The notes under the pieces were generated by a model. That model worked only from the letters and a program-made list of their open reading frames with translations. It was not told the origin of the DNA and searched no databases. Source: JAOPZW01 sp963803375 (GTDB lineage Bacteria > Actinomycetota > Thermoleophilia > Solirubrobacterales > Solirubrobacteraceae). From it: a stretch of 64,000 bases of DNA. The stretch is from assembly GCA_963803375.1 (NCBI GenBank), contig CAWDMB010000001.1, positions 248,001 to 312,000 on the forward strand. Direction: 5' to 3'. Of this stretch, positions 33,707-42,371 are shown piece by piece. Positions within the stretch are counted from its first letter, which is position 1; each line of letters opens with the position of its first letter. The position numbers were made by a program, and so were the translations under genes.

Positions 33707-34038
33707 TGCCCCAGCCGCCGAACATGCAGAACATGATGCGCCAGGTCCAGAAGATGCAGCAGGAGATGATGGCCGCGCAGGAGCAGCTCAAGCACGAGGA
33801 GGTCGAGGCCTCCGCGGGCGGCGGCATGGTCACCGTAAAGGTCTCGGGCGATCTCGTCGTCAAGGCCGTGACCATCGACCCGAGCGCGATCGACCCCGAC
33901 GACCCCGAGCTGCTGCAGGACATGGTCCTCGCCGCGACCAACGAGGCGCTGAGGGCCGCCCAGGAGCTCCAGAGCTCCAGGCTCGGCGGCCTCGCGGGCG
34001 GGATGGACCTGGGCTCGCTCGGGCTGCCCGGGCTGTAG
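33706..34038 (+). CDS. ybaB: YbaB/EbfC nucleoid-associated protein
   Basis: 110 residues: N-terminal helix NMQNMMRQVQKMQQEMMAAQ, then GGGMVTVKVSGDLVVKAVTI and DPSAIDPDDPELLQDMVLAA, the full YbaB fold. It forms a dimer that binds DNA. The glycine-rich C-terminus (LGGLAGGMDLGSLGLPGL) is typical for actinobacteria. Starts on the last base of dnaX and ends directly against recR. Confidence 0.93.
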   Translation: MPQPPNMQNMMRQVQKMQQEMMAAQEQLKHEEVEASAGGGMVTVKVSGDLVVKAVTIDPSAIDPDDPELLQDMVLAATNEALRAAQELQSSRLGGLAGGMDLGSLGLPGL

Positions 34039-34644
34039 TTGTACGCGCCCCCCGTCCAGCGCCTCATCTCCGAGCTGGGCAGGCTGCCCGGCGTCGGCCA
34101 CCGCACGGCCCAGCGCCTGGCCTTCCACCTGCTGCGCGTCGACTCCGAGGAGGCCAACGGCCTGGCCGACGCGATCCGCGAGGTCAAGGAGCGCATCGGG
34201 CTCTGCGAGCTCTGCTTCAACCTCGCCGACGAGCCGCGCTGCCGCATCTGCTCCGACGAGCGCCGTGACGCCGGGATCATCTGCGTCGTCGAGGAGCCCG
34301 GCGACGTGATCCCGATGGAGCGCACCCACGAGTTCCGCGGGCGCTACCACGTCCTCGGCGGGGCGCTGTCGCCGATCGACGGCGTCGATCCCGAGGACCT
34401 GCGGATCGCCGAACTGCTCGCGCGCGCCCAGGCGCCCGAGCCCGCGATCCGCGAGGTCGTCCTGGCCACCAACCCGACGACGACCGGCGAGGCGACAGCG
34501 CTGCACATCGCGGCCGCGCTGCGCGAGCGCACCCCGGGCGTGACCGTCACGCGGCTGGCCTCGGGCCTGCCCGTCGGCGCCGACCTCGAGTACGCCGACG
34601 AGGTCACGCTCGGCAAGGCCCTGGCCGGGCGGCGCGCGGTCTAG
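34039..34644 (+). CDS. recR: Recombination mediator RecR
   Basis: 201 residues from a TTG immediately after the ybaB stop. All RecR domains are present: the HhH motif (LGRLPGVGHRTAQRLAFHLL), the Cys4 zinc finger (CELCFNLADEPRCRIC), the Toprim domain (ICVVEEPGDVIPMERTHEF) and the C-terminal NPTTTGEATALHIA region. It works with RecF/RecO to load RecA at gaps. Confidence 0.95.
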   Translation: MYAPPVQRLISELGRLPGVGHRTAQRLAFHLLRVDSEEANGLADAIREVKERIGLCELCFNLADEPRCRICSDERRDAGIICVVEEPGDVIPMERTHEFRGRYHVLGGALSPIDGVDPEDLRIAELLARAQAPEPAIREVVLATNPTTTGEATALHIAAALRERTPGVTVTRLASGLPVGADLEYADEVTLGKALAGRRAV

Positions 34645-34674
34645 CTCCGCTTCCTGAGGACGTTTTTCATCCGG

Positions 34675-34844
34675 GCCTCCTTGGAGGCTGAGGGACGCCA
34701 CGTCACCTCGGTCACGGCGAGCGACGTGAGACCATCTACACGCCCGGCTATTACGCCGTCTTCTTCTACGACCTCGACGCGATCAAGCTCGAGCTGCTCC
34801 ACCGTCCGACCTACTGGGAATGGGTGCGCGGCGGCCGCGACTGA
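34675..34844 (+). pseudogene. VOC/glyoxalase-fold C-terminal fragment
   Basis: The last ~38 codons read TIYTPGYYAVFFYDLDAIKL then ELLHRPTYWEWVRGGRD, matching the C-terminal strand and metal-ligand Glu of VOC superfamily proteins (GYYAVFFxDPDGIKLE). One frame upstream, EAEGRHVTSV fits the preceding helix. The rest of the domain is missing. Its last bases overlap the convergent hydrolase gene. Confidence 0.55.
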
Positions 34845-35575
34845 CCGAGCTCCTCCAGAAGCCTCCTGAGGGCCCGAGGAAGCCAGCCGGTGCGCTCGAG
34901 CATCGGGAAATGCCCCGCGCCCGCGACCACCTCTAGCCGCAGGGTCTGAGCGTCACGAGCGAGCATGCGTGCGATTGCTTGGTTGTCGGCGTCGTCGAGC
35001 TCGCCGACGAGGACGTGTCCTGGCGCGGTCAGGCTGTTGAGACGTCCCAGCACGCTCGCGCGCGCAGCGGACCTAGGTGGCGCGACGAACAGGCCAACGT
35101 TGTCGCGCAGGATCGTCCGCACCAGCTCGGCGGTCTGGTCGGGCAGCCCGTGCGGAGCGAGGTGCGGATCGTCCAGCCAGGCGTCGGCGAGCTCGGTTGC
35201 GCCCTGGCGGGCGGCCGCCGCCAGGATGGACATGCGAGCGCGCTTCTCGTCCGAGACGTCGGCGCCGGTGAGCCCCGGGCCGACCAGCAGAAGCCCGCCG
35301 ACGAGACCGGGATGGGCAAGAGCGAATTCGACCGCGAGCTGGCCACCGGACGAGCTGCCCACCAGGATGACCGGACGCTCGCCGAAGGCGGTGGCGGCGG
35401 CCACCCGAAGCTTCTCGACGTGGTCGACGGCTTCGGGCGGGGCGGGACAGCTGCCCCTGCCCGAGCGGTCGTAGCGAAGCACCTGCGCCATCCGCGACAG
35501 CTGCGGCCAGTCCAGGGCGAACATGCGACTGTCGAGGCCACCGGCATGCAAGAGCACGACCGGCTGTCCGGTCAC
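34811..35575 (-). CDS. Alpha/beta hydrolase
   Basis: 254 residues from a GTG that overlaps the AraC-type gene stop (GTGA). The oxyanion region PVVLLHAGGLDSRMFALDWP, the nucleophile elbow VILVGSSSGGQLAVEFALAH (Ser in G-S-S-S-G), an acidic residue in HVLVGELDDADN and the catalytic His in VVAGAGHFPMLERTG form a complete triad. Members are esterases, lactonases or epoxide-hydrolase relatives. Third gene of a minus-strand unit: methyltransferase, AraC-type regulator, hydrolase. Confidence 0.85.
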   Translation of the reverse strand: MTGQPVVLLHAGGLDSRMFALDWPQLSRMAQVLRYDRSGRGSCPAPPEAVDHVEKLRVAAATAFGERPVILVGSSSGGQLAVEFALAHPGLVGGLLLVGPGLTGADVSDEKRARMSILAAAARQGATELADAWLDDPHLAPHGLPDQTAELVRTILRDNVGLFVAPPRSAARASVLGRLNSLTAPGHVLVGELDDADNQAIARMLARDAQTLRLEVVAGAGHFPMLERTGWLPRALRRLLEELGQSRPPRTHSQ

Positions 35576-36192
35576 TGCGCTCGACCGTCGGAGAGGTGAG
35601 GCAGTTCGGGGAGCCGGAAGCGTCGCCGATATTCGCCGGGCGTCACCCCGGTGAGGCGCTTGAACCGCCGCAGGAATGCCGCCGGGTCCTCGTAGCCGAC
35701 CGCCCAGCTGATCGCCTCGACCGACTCGGCGGTCGCCTCCAATATGCGCTTGGCGCGCTCGACCCGGATCTGCTGGACGTAGCGGATCGGCGTCAGGCCC
35801 GTCGCGGCCTTGAAGCGTCGCTTGAAGGTACGCGGCGCGAACCCCGAGAGCCGTTGCATCTCCGCGACCGGGCCGCCGACCGCGTGTCGCTCCGCAACCC
35901 AGCGCTGCGCGTCGAGGATCGCCGCGTGGCCGTGGTGGGCCAGCGGGTCGAACACGTTGAACGGCGCCTGGCCGTCCCGGGTGCCACTGCAAGAGGTGGA
36001 AGCGCGCCGCCGCCTGGGCGGTGGCCGGGCCGACGTGGCGTGCGCCCAGGTGGAGGATGAGGTCATGCCAGGGGTCGCCGCGCCGGAGGTCACCAGCCGG
36101 CCGCCATCCGCCGAGACAACGAGGGCCTCGTGCCGGGCAGCGCGGTAGACGCGGTTCAGGAGCGCGGGGGTGAGAGCGAAGGCGGCGCTCAA
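35572..36192 (-). pseudogene. AraC-family regulator (FtrA/GlxA type) with truncated DJ-1 domain and paired frameshifts
   Basis: The C-terminal AraC DNA-binding domain is intact (SGFAPRTFKRRFKAATGLTP, AISWAVGYEDPAAFLRRFKR, TGVTPGEYRRRF). In front of it, the open frame turns arginine/serine-rich for ~30 codons (about 35980-36065). In that span another frame gives the family sequence WHDLILHLGARHVGPATAQA and ARFHLLQWHPG. Two opposite indels would restore it. The DJ-1/PfpI-like N-terminal domain is also cut to ~45 residues. The TTG start overlaps the methyltransferase stop. A partially functional DNA-binding protein is possible. Confidence 0.65.
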
Positions 36193-37121
36193 CGAGGTTC
36201 AACCTCACCGGCTCCCGGTGCGCGGGCGCTGACCACCCAGGTCGACATCTGGGCGCGCACTCCGTCAGGTCCGGCGAATGGCTCCAGGGCGCCGCGCACG
36301 GCCTCGACCAGTTTGGGCCGGATCCGTCTTGCGTCCTCGCCCGCCAGCCGGATGATCTCGGCGGCCGGGCCGAGCGCCATCAGGTAGTCGGTGGCTTCTT
36401 CGAGATCGCTGCCGATCAGCATCTGCGTGTCGCAGCGCGCGAGGCGGATGTCCTGGTAGCCGGCGCTGACCAGGATCCCGCTGGTGGTGTCCGCGTTGGC
36501 CATCGAGAACGGCCCCGGCCCGCAGGTCGGCTCGGCGGAGTCCCCGCGCCGTTCGAGGATCCGCTCGATGGCAAGCTCGGCGTCATGAAGCCAGGGGTTG
36601 TCCGTCTTCTGGCGCCAGACGATCATGCACAGCTTCCCGCCCGGCACAAGCGCGGCGCGCACGTTGCGCAGGGCTCTCACGGGGTTGGCGAAGAACATGG
36701 TCCCGAATCGAGAAACGGCTCGGTCAAAACCGTTGTCGAGGCCGCCAGCCTCGACGTCGGCGACCACGAAACGGGCGTTCGTGACGGCGGCCTCCTCTGC
36801 CTCGGCCTGGGACGCTTCGATGAAGCGCCGCGAGGCGTCTGCACCGACCACCTCGCCGCCCGGTCGGACCATCGCGGCGATCTGCCGGGTCATGTCGCCG
36901 AAGCCGCAACCGATGTCGAGCACACGCTCGCCGGGTCTCGGCGGATGGAGCTCGAGCCCCCGGTCGCCGTGAGCGCCCAGGCCCGGCAGGATGATATGGC
37001 GGAACCTGGCGAAACGATCGAATAGAACACCATCCCAGGCCTCCACCGCCTCCTGGTTGCCCGCGGCAATCGACGGTTTCGCGGACTCGGGCGCGGGCGG
37101 CCGCGCTTCGGGCGGGTTCAC
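36189..37121 (-). CDS. Class I SAM-dependent methyltransferase
   Basis: 310 residues from a GTG. SAM-binding motif I is RVLDIGCGFGDMTRQIAAMV, followed by VVGADASRRFIEAS and FDRAVSRFGTMFFANPVRAL, then the strand-5 motif LVPGGKLCMIVWRQKTDNPW, the UbiE-like Methyltransf_11/25 pattern. The first ~35 residues are proline/alanine-rich. It heads the operon with the AraC-type regulator and the hydrolase, with four-base overlaps throughout. The substrate is unknown. Confidence 0.8.
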   Translation of the reverse strand: MNPPEARPPAPESAKPSIAAGNQEAVEAWDGVLFDRFARFRHIILPGLGAHGDRGLELHPPRPGERVLDIGCGFGDMTRQIAAMVRPGGEVVGADASRRFIEASQAEAEEAAVTNARFVVADVEAGGLDNGFDRAVSRFGTMFFANPVRALRNVRAALVPGGKLCMIVWRQKTDNPWLHDAELAIERILERRGDSAEPTCGPGPFSMANADTTSGILVSAGYQDIRLARCDTQMLIGSDLEEATDYLMALGPAAEIIRLAGEDARRIRPKLVEAVRGALEPFAGPDGVRAQMSTWVVSARAPGAGEVEPR

Positions 37122-37230
37122 CGGAGCGCTCCGGCCGCCGACGCCGAGTCGAAGAGCACAATCGAGGAGCCGCCGAGCAGACTCGACCTCTGCTCAATAA
37201 TCGGTGCGGTCGCTCGCATCCAGTCTAGAG

Positions 37231-37247
37231 TACGATCGCTCGTGCTA
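37231..37247. promoter_or_regulatory. TetR-type operator-like site upstream of the TetR pseudogene
   Basis: TACGATCGCTCGTGCTA contains ACGA-TCGC-TCGT, an imperfect dyad. The same motif, with one change, lies upstream of the intact TetR paralog at 39830-39846. It sits ~25 bases before the pseudogene start, between it and the divergent methyltransferase gene. Confidence 0.5.
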
Positions 37248-37268
37248 CCGTGTCAAGAGATTTCGCTC

Positions 37269-37649
37269 GTGGCGACCGTGGGAACCTCTCGCACGCAAGC
37301 GACGCAAGCGACGCACCCGCGCTGACGGCGCGCGCAGCTACGCCATGATCGTCGACGGCGCGGGGGCTTCTTCGCTGCCACGGCTGCCGAGTGGGTCACT
37401 CGCCGCGGGCCGGTCGGCGACCGAGTGCGCGCGGTGCTCGCCGGCTGGACCGAACTGCTCGAAACCAACGTGAGCGAAGCCCAACGACAGGGCAACCTCG
37501 CACCAGCCTCGAGACCCCACCAGCTCATCTTCGAAATCAACGCCACGCTGGACGAAGCCAACGGCCGCTACCTGCTGTTCTGGGAAGCCGCCGCACTCCA
37601 GCGAGCCCGAAGAGCCATCAAGGAGCGACTCGCGTACGCGCACGCGTGA
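37269..37649 (+). pseudogene. TetR-family regulator copy with internal deletion
   Basis: The pieces match the intact TetR at 39880-40515. The N-terminal RKRRTRADGARSYAMIVDGA is followed directly by FFAATAAEWVTRRGPVGDRV, i.e. most of the HTH and the first ligand-domain helices (~90 codons) are deleted. A nine-base duplication (GCAAGCGAC) and a frame change near the start add damage. The C-terminal part, RAVLAGWTELLETNVSEAQR to IKERLAYAHA, remains open. The upstream operator-like sequence is conserved. Confidence 0.75.
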
Positions 37650-37712
37650 GCCAGGCCTGCGGGCGGACTGTTCGCCGCCGCACCAGCCGAACATGGCGGA
37701 CTCGCGGTACGT

Positions 37713-38411
37713 TCACGCGCGCTGGGGAGGGCTCGCGTGCTCGCCTGCCAAGCGGTCGAGGAGGTTGGCGAGCGCGTGGGGGTCTTCGGCCATCGGGAAG
37801 TGGCCGCCGGGGATTTCGATTGGCTCGACGCCGAGCAGCTCGCGCGCCATGAATCGCTCCCAGGCCGGCTCGAAGAGCTCGTCGTCGGTTGCGTACACCA
37901 GTGTGGTCGGAATGTCGGGATGGGCGGGGAGCGGGTACTCGCCGGCCGGCGGGGCCATCGGGCGCAGGCGCTGCGCGAGCGCGCGGGCGGTCTCCGCGGG
38001 CAGGCGCGCGTACATCGCGCGCGTGGCTGCGTCGGCGTTCCAGGCGCTCGTGCCGTCCGGACGGTCGGCCGGGAACGGGAACCGCTCCCGGAAGGTGTTC
38101 GGTGCGCCGGGCGGCGGCGCGAACCCGCCGAGCCTCGGGCACAGGTGCACCAGGAGCGAGCCGGGGCGCGCCGACGCAACCAGTGTCGCGTAGGCCGATC
38201 CCATCGAGTGGCCGACGACGACTACCGGGTCAGCGGCGCGGTCGAGCGCATCCAGTGCCGGGCGGGCACGCTCCTCGAATCCTGTCTTGGGATCGTGAAA
38301 CGGCAGGTCGGGCGCCACGGCGTCGTGACCCCGCGCCCGTAGGTTCCGCGCGAGCGGCTCCCAGCACGAGCCGTCGTGCCAGGCGCCGTGAATCAGAGAG
38401 AAGGTGGCCAC
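37713..38411 (-). CDS. Alpha/beta hydrolase
   Basis: 232 residues from the GTG at 38411. ATFSLIHGAWHDGSCWEPLA is the typical HGAWH-type oxyanion start. The nucleophile elbow is PVVVVGHSMGSAYATLVASA. An acidic residue stands in TTLVYATDDELFEP and the catalytic His in IEIPGGHFPMAEDPHALANL. Similar to plant-type methyl esterase/hydroxynitrile-lyase-like proteins common in actinobacteria. Located between the TetR pseudogene and the ScyD-like gene. Confidence 0.85.
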   Translation of the reverse strand: MATFSLIHGAWHDGSCWEPLARNLRARGHDAVAPDLPFHDPKTGFEERARPALDALDRAADPVVVVGHSMGSAYATLVASARPGSLLVHLCPRLGGFAPPPGAPNTFRERFPFPADRPDGTSAWNADAATRAMYARLPAETARALAQRLRPMAPPAGEYPLPAHPDIPTTLVYATDDELFEPAWERFMARELLGVEPIEIPGGHFPMAEDPHALANLLDRLAGEHASPPQRA

Positions 38412-38752
38412 GCCCCGTCGCCGTCCGTCATCCCGTTGCCGAAACGGGGTCGGGCCGAACGATGACCGTCCGTGGTATCCGCCGAGGCGTGATCGCATCG
38501 CGAACCGCGCCTGTCAGTCCCCGTCCCCGCGAATCCGCGGCTCGGTCGTATGTCGGGAGAAGGCATTCTCGGACGTGTGACACGGAAGGGGTCACCCGTT
38601 CCTGGGCGTTGACCGGAGGGCGACCGGCGAGATGGACGAGGACGTGCATGGACGAGGACGTGCTGGCTCGACGGAGAGTCCCCTGACCCTCGCCAGAGAG
38701 GGTCCCTCGTGGACAACTCACCTCCTCGGGGATGGGAGGAGTGCGCGTTGAC
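38412..38752. other. Intergenic region with a tandem repeat and a hairpin
   Basis: A perfect 16-bp tandem duplication, ATGGACGAGGACGTGC, lies at 38632-38647 and 38648-38663. No gene is supported; frames here show no family features. The hairpin at 38685-38704 is listed separately. Confidence 0.6.
38685..38704 (-). terminator. Hairpin downstream of the ScyD-like gene
   Basis: GACCCTC-GCCAGA-GAGGGTC is a perfect seven-bp stem about 50 bases past the stop of the minus-strand ScyD-like gene. No T-run. Confidence 0.4.
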
Positions 38753-39781
38753 CTAGCCGGACGGCGGCCTCCCGGCGTTGTCGATCCTGATCACCTTGCC
38801 TGTGAGCGTGACGACGAAGGCGGTCCTGCGGATGAACTCGAGCGACGTCGGCCGGTCGAGGCCTTCGGCGACGGACGCGAAGCTGCCGTCCCTGCTGACC
38901 CGCAGGAGCCTTCCGGTGTCCGGGGATGCCGGCGCGCCCTCGTTCTCGGGGGTCGGCGGCAGGTCCCAGATTCCATGTGACAGGGCATACAGCCGGCGGC
39001 CAGCATCGAACTCCACGTCGACGATCAGACTGGCTCCGGAGGCGACCTCCGTCGCGGCTGACCTCGGCGTGAATTTCACGACCGTGCCGTCCTGCGGGAG
39101 ATGCGGGATCGGACCGGCCTGTCCCATGTAGATGCTGTTGCCGCGGGCCGCTAGGCCCGTGGGGACGATGTTGCCGAAGGCGATCATCTGGCTGATGTCA
39201 CCACCTCGCGTGACGCGCAGCACGCGGTTGTGGTGCCCGTCGCTGACCAACAACTCGCCCCGGAACTCCTGCAGCGCGTACTGAACCCCGCTGGCAACGA
39301 AGAAGTCCGTCGCGGGAGGATGCGCTATCGACCACGCGCCGACGTCCGCGATCGCCGTCGCACTGCCGCCCCTCTGGATCCGATAGATGCCGCCGACGAC
39401 GTCAGGCTGGCCGAATTCGGGCCCGACGAGGGTGACGAGCACGTACGCGGTGCGGCCGAGGAAGGCGACATCGATCGCGCCGCCGATGCCGACGTCGGGG
39501 ACCGCCGAGGGGAGGCCGCTCGCGAAGGTCGTGACCGCGCCCGTCTTCGGATCCACTCGCAGGACGCGGCCTCCCGGCCCGTCCGTCACATACAGCGCCC
39601 TGTCGGGGCCGATCGTGCTGCCCGAGCCACAGCCGCCGACGCAGCCGGGCGCGGCGAAGCCGGCCAGTTCGTGGACCACCGGGATCTTCGGAGGCTTGTT
39701 GGCACTCGCTGTGGAGGGTATGGCCGCCGCCACTACGGCGGCGACGGCCATCAGCACCGTCAGCGCTCGTCTGGAGTCCAT
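38753..39781 (-). CDS. Secreted ScyD/ScyE-family beta-propeller protein
   Basis: 342 residues with a clear signal peptide (RALTVLMAVAAVVAAAIPST, cleavage near ASA). The mature part has repeated propeller-like strands: GPDRALYVTDGPGGRVLRVD, GGIYRIQRGGSA, ELLVSDGHHNRVLRVTRGGD, RLLRVSRDGSFASVAEGLDR. This is the ScyD/ScyE family layout, secreted proteins of mostly unknown role. The ATG has GAGAGGA upstream. It is divergent from the intact TetR gene with operator-like sites between them, so that regulator probably controls it. Confidence 0.8.
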   Translation of the reverse strand: MDSRRALTVLMAVAAVVAAAIPSTASANKPPKIPVVHELAGFAAPGCVGGCGSGSTIGPDRALYVTDGPGGRVLRVDPKTGAVTTFASGLPSAVPDVGIGGAIDVAFLGRTAYVLVTLVGPEFGQPDVVGGIYRIQRGGSATAIADVGAWSIAHPPATDFFVASGVQYALQEFRGELLVSDGHHNRVLRVTRGGDISQMIAFGNIVPTGLAARGNSIYMGQAGPIPHLPQDGTVVKFTPRSAATEVASGASLIVDVEFDAGRRLYALSHGIWDLPPTPENEGAPASPDTGRLLRVSRDGSFASVAEGLDRPTSLEFIRRTAFVVTLTGKVIRIDNAGRPPSG

Positions 39782-39801
39782 GCCGGTCCTCTCGCTAGAA
39801 A

Positions 39802-39846
39802 TACGATCGGTCGCACTTGTCGTCGAGTGTACGACCGCTCGTGCTA
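39802..39846. promoter_or_regulatory. Two operator-like sites between the ScyD-like and TetR genes
   Basis: TACGATCGGTCGCA (39802-39815) and TACGACCGCTCGTGCTA (39830-39846) share the pattern ACGAYCGSTCGY, 28 bp apart, in the divergent promoter region. The second copy recurs upstream of the TetR pseudogene (37231). Likely binding sites for the TetR protein encoded at 39880. Confidence 0.55.
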
Positions 39847-39879
39847 GCTTGTCAAATAGCCACTTCCCGAGGAGCAGCC

Positions 39880-40515
39880 ATGGCGACCTCCAGAACCCGC
39901 AAGCGACGCACCCGCGCCGACGGCGAGCGCAGCTACCAGCTGATCGTCAACGCCGCCGCCCGGCTCGCCACCATCGAAGGTCTCGAGGGCCTCTCGATCG
40001 GCCGCCTTGCCGACGAGATCGGGATGAGCAAGAGCGGGCTCTACGCGCACTTCGACTCCAAGCAGGACCTGCAGCTCGCCGCCATCGACGCCGCCGAGGC
40101 CATCTACACCAGCGAGGTCGTCACACCCGCGATGCAAGCACCCGCGGGCAGCAAGCGCCTCGAGTCGCTGTGCGAGCGCTACCTGTCCTACGTCGAGCGC
40201 GGCGTGTTCCCCGGCGGCTGCTTCTTCGCCGCGACCGCCGCCGAATGGGACAGCCGCCGCGGCCCGATCCGAGACCGCGTGCGCACCGTCCTCGACGGCT
40301 GGACCCAGCTGCTCGAAACCAACCTGAGCGAGGCCCAACAGCAGGGTGACCTGCAGCAAGACACCGACCTCCGCCAGATCGCCTTCGAGATCAACGCCCT
40401 GCTGCACGAGGCCAACGGCCACTACCTGCTCTTCCGAGACGATGCCGCTCTCGAGCGAGCGCGCAACGCGATCCAGCACCGACTCGCACGACCACAAACC
40501 GAACGCCTCGACTAA
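39880..40515 (+). CDS. TetR-family transcriptional regulator
   Basis: 211 residues, ATG five bases after GAGGAG. The N-terminal HTH is complete (YQLIVNAAARLATIEGLEGL, IGRLADEIGMSKSGLYAHFD). The ligand domain has VFPGGCFFAATAAEWDSRRG and TVLDGWTQLLETNLSEAQQQ, the TetR_C_33-like layout common in actinobacteria. It probably represses the divergent ScyD-like gene and itself. A degraded paralog with the same upstream motif lies 2.6 kb to the left. Confidence 0.9.
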   Translation: MATSRTRKRRTRADGERSYQLIVNAAARLATIEGLEGLSIGRLADEIGMSKSGLYAHFDSKQDLQLAAIDAAEAIYTSEVVTPAMQAPAGSKRLESLCERYLSYVERGVFPGGCFFAATAAEWDSRRGPIRDRVRTVLDGWTQLLETNLSEAQQQGDLQQDTDLRQIAFEINALLHEANGHYLLFRDDAALERARNAIQHRLARPQTERLD

Positions 40516-40966
40516 CCGCTGCCGCCCGGCGAGCATCCGAGCGGGACCCTCGCCTGACGCAAACCAGCCGCCGATGGCGGATCGAGTCCCACATGGGCGC
40601 GATCACGGTTCCTCCCCAGATCTGATCACGGGAATTCCCGGGTCGAGGGCGAGGCCGTGGGGACGATGGTCGGCGCGATCGACGAGCGCGGGCGCTTGCC
40701 GCCGGCGATCTGGCTGGCCCCAGGTTAGAGGGCGGCCGTCGAGGGGAAGTCGGCGAAGATCGCCTTGGCCTCGTCGGTCTGGTTGAAGAAGGTCCGGTCG
40801 ACCGCGAAGCCGCGTCGCACGACGCGGATCCCGGCCGCAGCGCCCGGCGCAGCGGCCACGGCCCGTACTCGCGCAGGGCCGGCTGCCAGGCGCGCACGGT
40901 CCCCGGCACCCCGACGCGCGGCATGGCGGGTGTACCCCATCGCGCCGGCCGTGCCCCGCGCCGCGC
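40516..40966. other. Region with a possible broken small gene on the minus strand
   Basis: An ATG at 40924 opens PRVGVPGTVRAWQPALREYG, and one frame over the sequence GIRVVRRGFAVDRTFFNQTD, EAKAIFADFPSTAAL ends at 40725. Both pieces look coding and could be one ~65-residue protein with a frameshift. The family is not recognised. Nothing is seen in 40516-40724. Confidence 0.35.
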
Positions 40967-41276
40967 CTACTTTTCGTCGCACAGGCGCAGATCCGACGGC
41001 TCGCGAAGCAGGTCCTCGAGGATCTTGTTTGCCCTCCGTGTTGTACGGCTGGCGCACGTGCTCGTCCCACGCCGCGCGCGAGCGGAACATCTCGAGCATG
41101 ATCCACGTCTCCGGGTCGTCATGCGGCGCCACCAGGTGCATGAAGACGCAGCCCGGCTCCTCGAGGCTGTGCCGGCGCATGGACTGCAGCTGCGCCTCCG
41201 CTTCCTCGCGCCGATCCAGTCGAGGCTTGATCGTCACCACGAGGAACAGAGGGCCGTCCCGATCGCTCACGGCCAT
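40967..41276 (-). CDS. Antibiotic-biosynthesis-monooxygenase-fold protein, frameshifted near the C-terminus
   Basis: From the ATG at 41276: GPLFLVVTIKPRLDRREEAE, LQSMRRHSLEEPGCVFMHLV and ETWIMLEMFRSRAAWDEHVR, a standard ABM ferredoxin-like domain (quinol/heme-type monooxygenases or stress proteins). After YNTEGK the open frame becomes low-information, while removing one T from the TTT at 41028-41030 gives NKILEDLLREPSDLRLCDEK and a stop at 40967, a normal ending of ~102 residues. A single-base insertion or error is likely. Confidence 0.7.
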
Positions 41277-41414
41277 CTCCTACCCGGCACCCGCCGTGAA
41301 TCTCGCCGTGTGAGCGCGCGGAGCCGCTCTATGATCCCGCTGGCCGGTCGCCCCCGTCCGCTTCCGGTCGCCGGCGTGCGCGAGTACGTCGATCTCGTCG
41401 AGGAGGTCAAGCGG

Positions 41415-42371
41415 TTGTTCGTTGTGGTCGGTGAAGCGCTCATGGACTTGGTCGGGCAGCGCGGCGGTCGGACACTGGCCGCACATCCGGGTGGCAGCCC
41501 GGCCAACGTGGCGCTCGGTCTGGCGCGGCTGGGCGCCCCGGTGACGCTCGTGACGCGCCTGGGCAGGGACGCGTTCGGAGCGATGATCCGGTCGCACCTG
41601 GAGGACAGCGGGGTTCGGGTCGACGGAGGCCCTGACGACGGCGTGTCGACCAGCCTGGCGATCGCGACCCTCGCCGCGGGCATTGCGTCCTACGACTTCC
41701 GGATCGACTGGGACGTGGGGAACCTCGAGCCGGTCCCGATCGAGACGCGCTGCCTTCACACCGGTTCGCTGGCGACGGTGCTCCCGCCCGGCAACGCAAG
41801 CGTGATCGGACTCGTGGAGCGCGAGCGCGAGCGGCGCCGCGTGACCGTCTCCTATGACCCCAACGTGCGGCCGGCGCTGATGGGCGTCGCGGCGCGCGCG
41901 CGGCAGGACATCGAGCGCCTCGTCGCGCGGTCGGACGTCGTCAAGGTCAGCGACGAGGACCTTCGCTGGCTCTACGAGGACCGGCCCGACGAGGACATCG
42001 CGCACGACTGGCTCGCCTCGGGGCCCGCCTTAGTCGTGGTGACCCGCGGCGGCGCGGGTGTCTACGCTCTCGCGCGGAGCGTGGAGCTGCATCGCCCGGC
42101 GTTGCCCATCGACGTGGTGGACACGGTCGGCGCGGGCGACTCCTTCACCTCGGGCCTGCTCGACGCTCTGCGGCATGCCGACCTCGTGGGCGCGGCCCGC
42201 CGCGACGCGCTCGCGGCGATCGACGAGGCGACGCTCGTCAGCGTCGTCGACACCGCCGCCCTCGTCGCCGGGATCACATGCGCGCGGCCCGGGGCCGACC
42301 CGCCGACGCGCGCGGAGGTCGACTCGACCCTCGCGGCCGGGCCCAGCCCGGCGAAGGAGGAGAATCCATGA
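41415..42371 (+). CDS. PfkB-family carbohydrate kinase (fructokinase-like)
   Basis: 318 residues from a TTG eight bases after GAGGAGG. The first conserved region is FVVVGEALMDLVGQ with HPGGSPANVALGLARLGAPV. The ATP/anion-hole motif is DVVDTVGAGDSFTSGLLDAL with the catalytic Asp. PfkB members phosphorylate fructose, ribose, 2-keto-3-deoxygluconate and others. Overlap with the pgi start (ATGA) suggests the product is fructose-6-phosphate, i.e. a fructokinase feeding phosphoglucose isomerase. That substrate is inferred from context. Confidence 0.82.
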   Translation: MFVVVGEALMDLVGQRGGRTLAAHPGGSPANVALGLARLGAPVTLVTRLGRDAFGAMIRSHLEDSGVRVDGGPDDGVSTSLAIATLAAGIASYDFRIDWDVGNLEPVPIETRCLHTGSLATVLPPGNASVIGLVERERERRRVTVSYDPNVRPALMGVAARARQDIERLVARSDVVKVSDEDLRWLYEDRPDEDIAHDWLASGPALVVVTRGGAGVYALARSVELHRPALPIDVVDTVGAGDSFTSGLLDALRHADLVGAARRDALAAIDEATLVSVVDTAALVAGITCARPGADPPTRAEVDSTLAAGPSPAKEENP

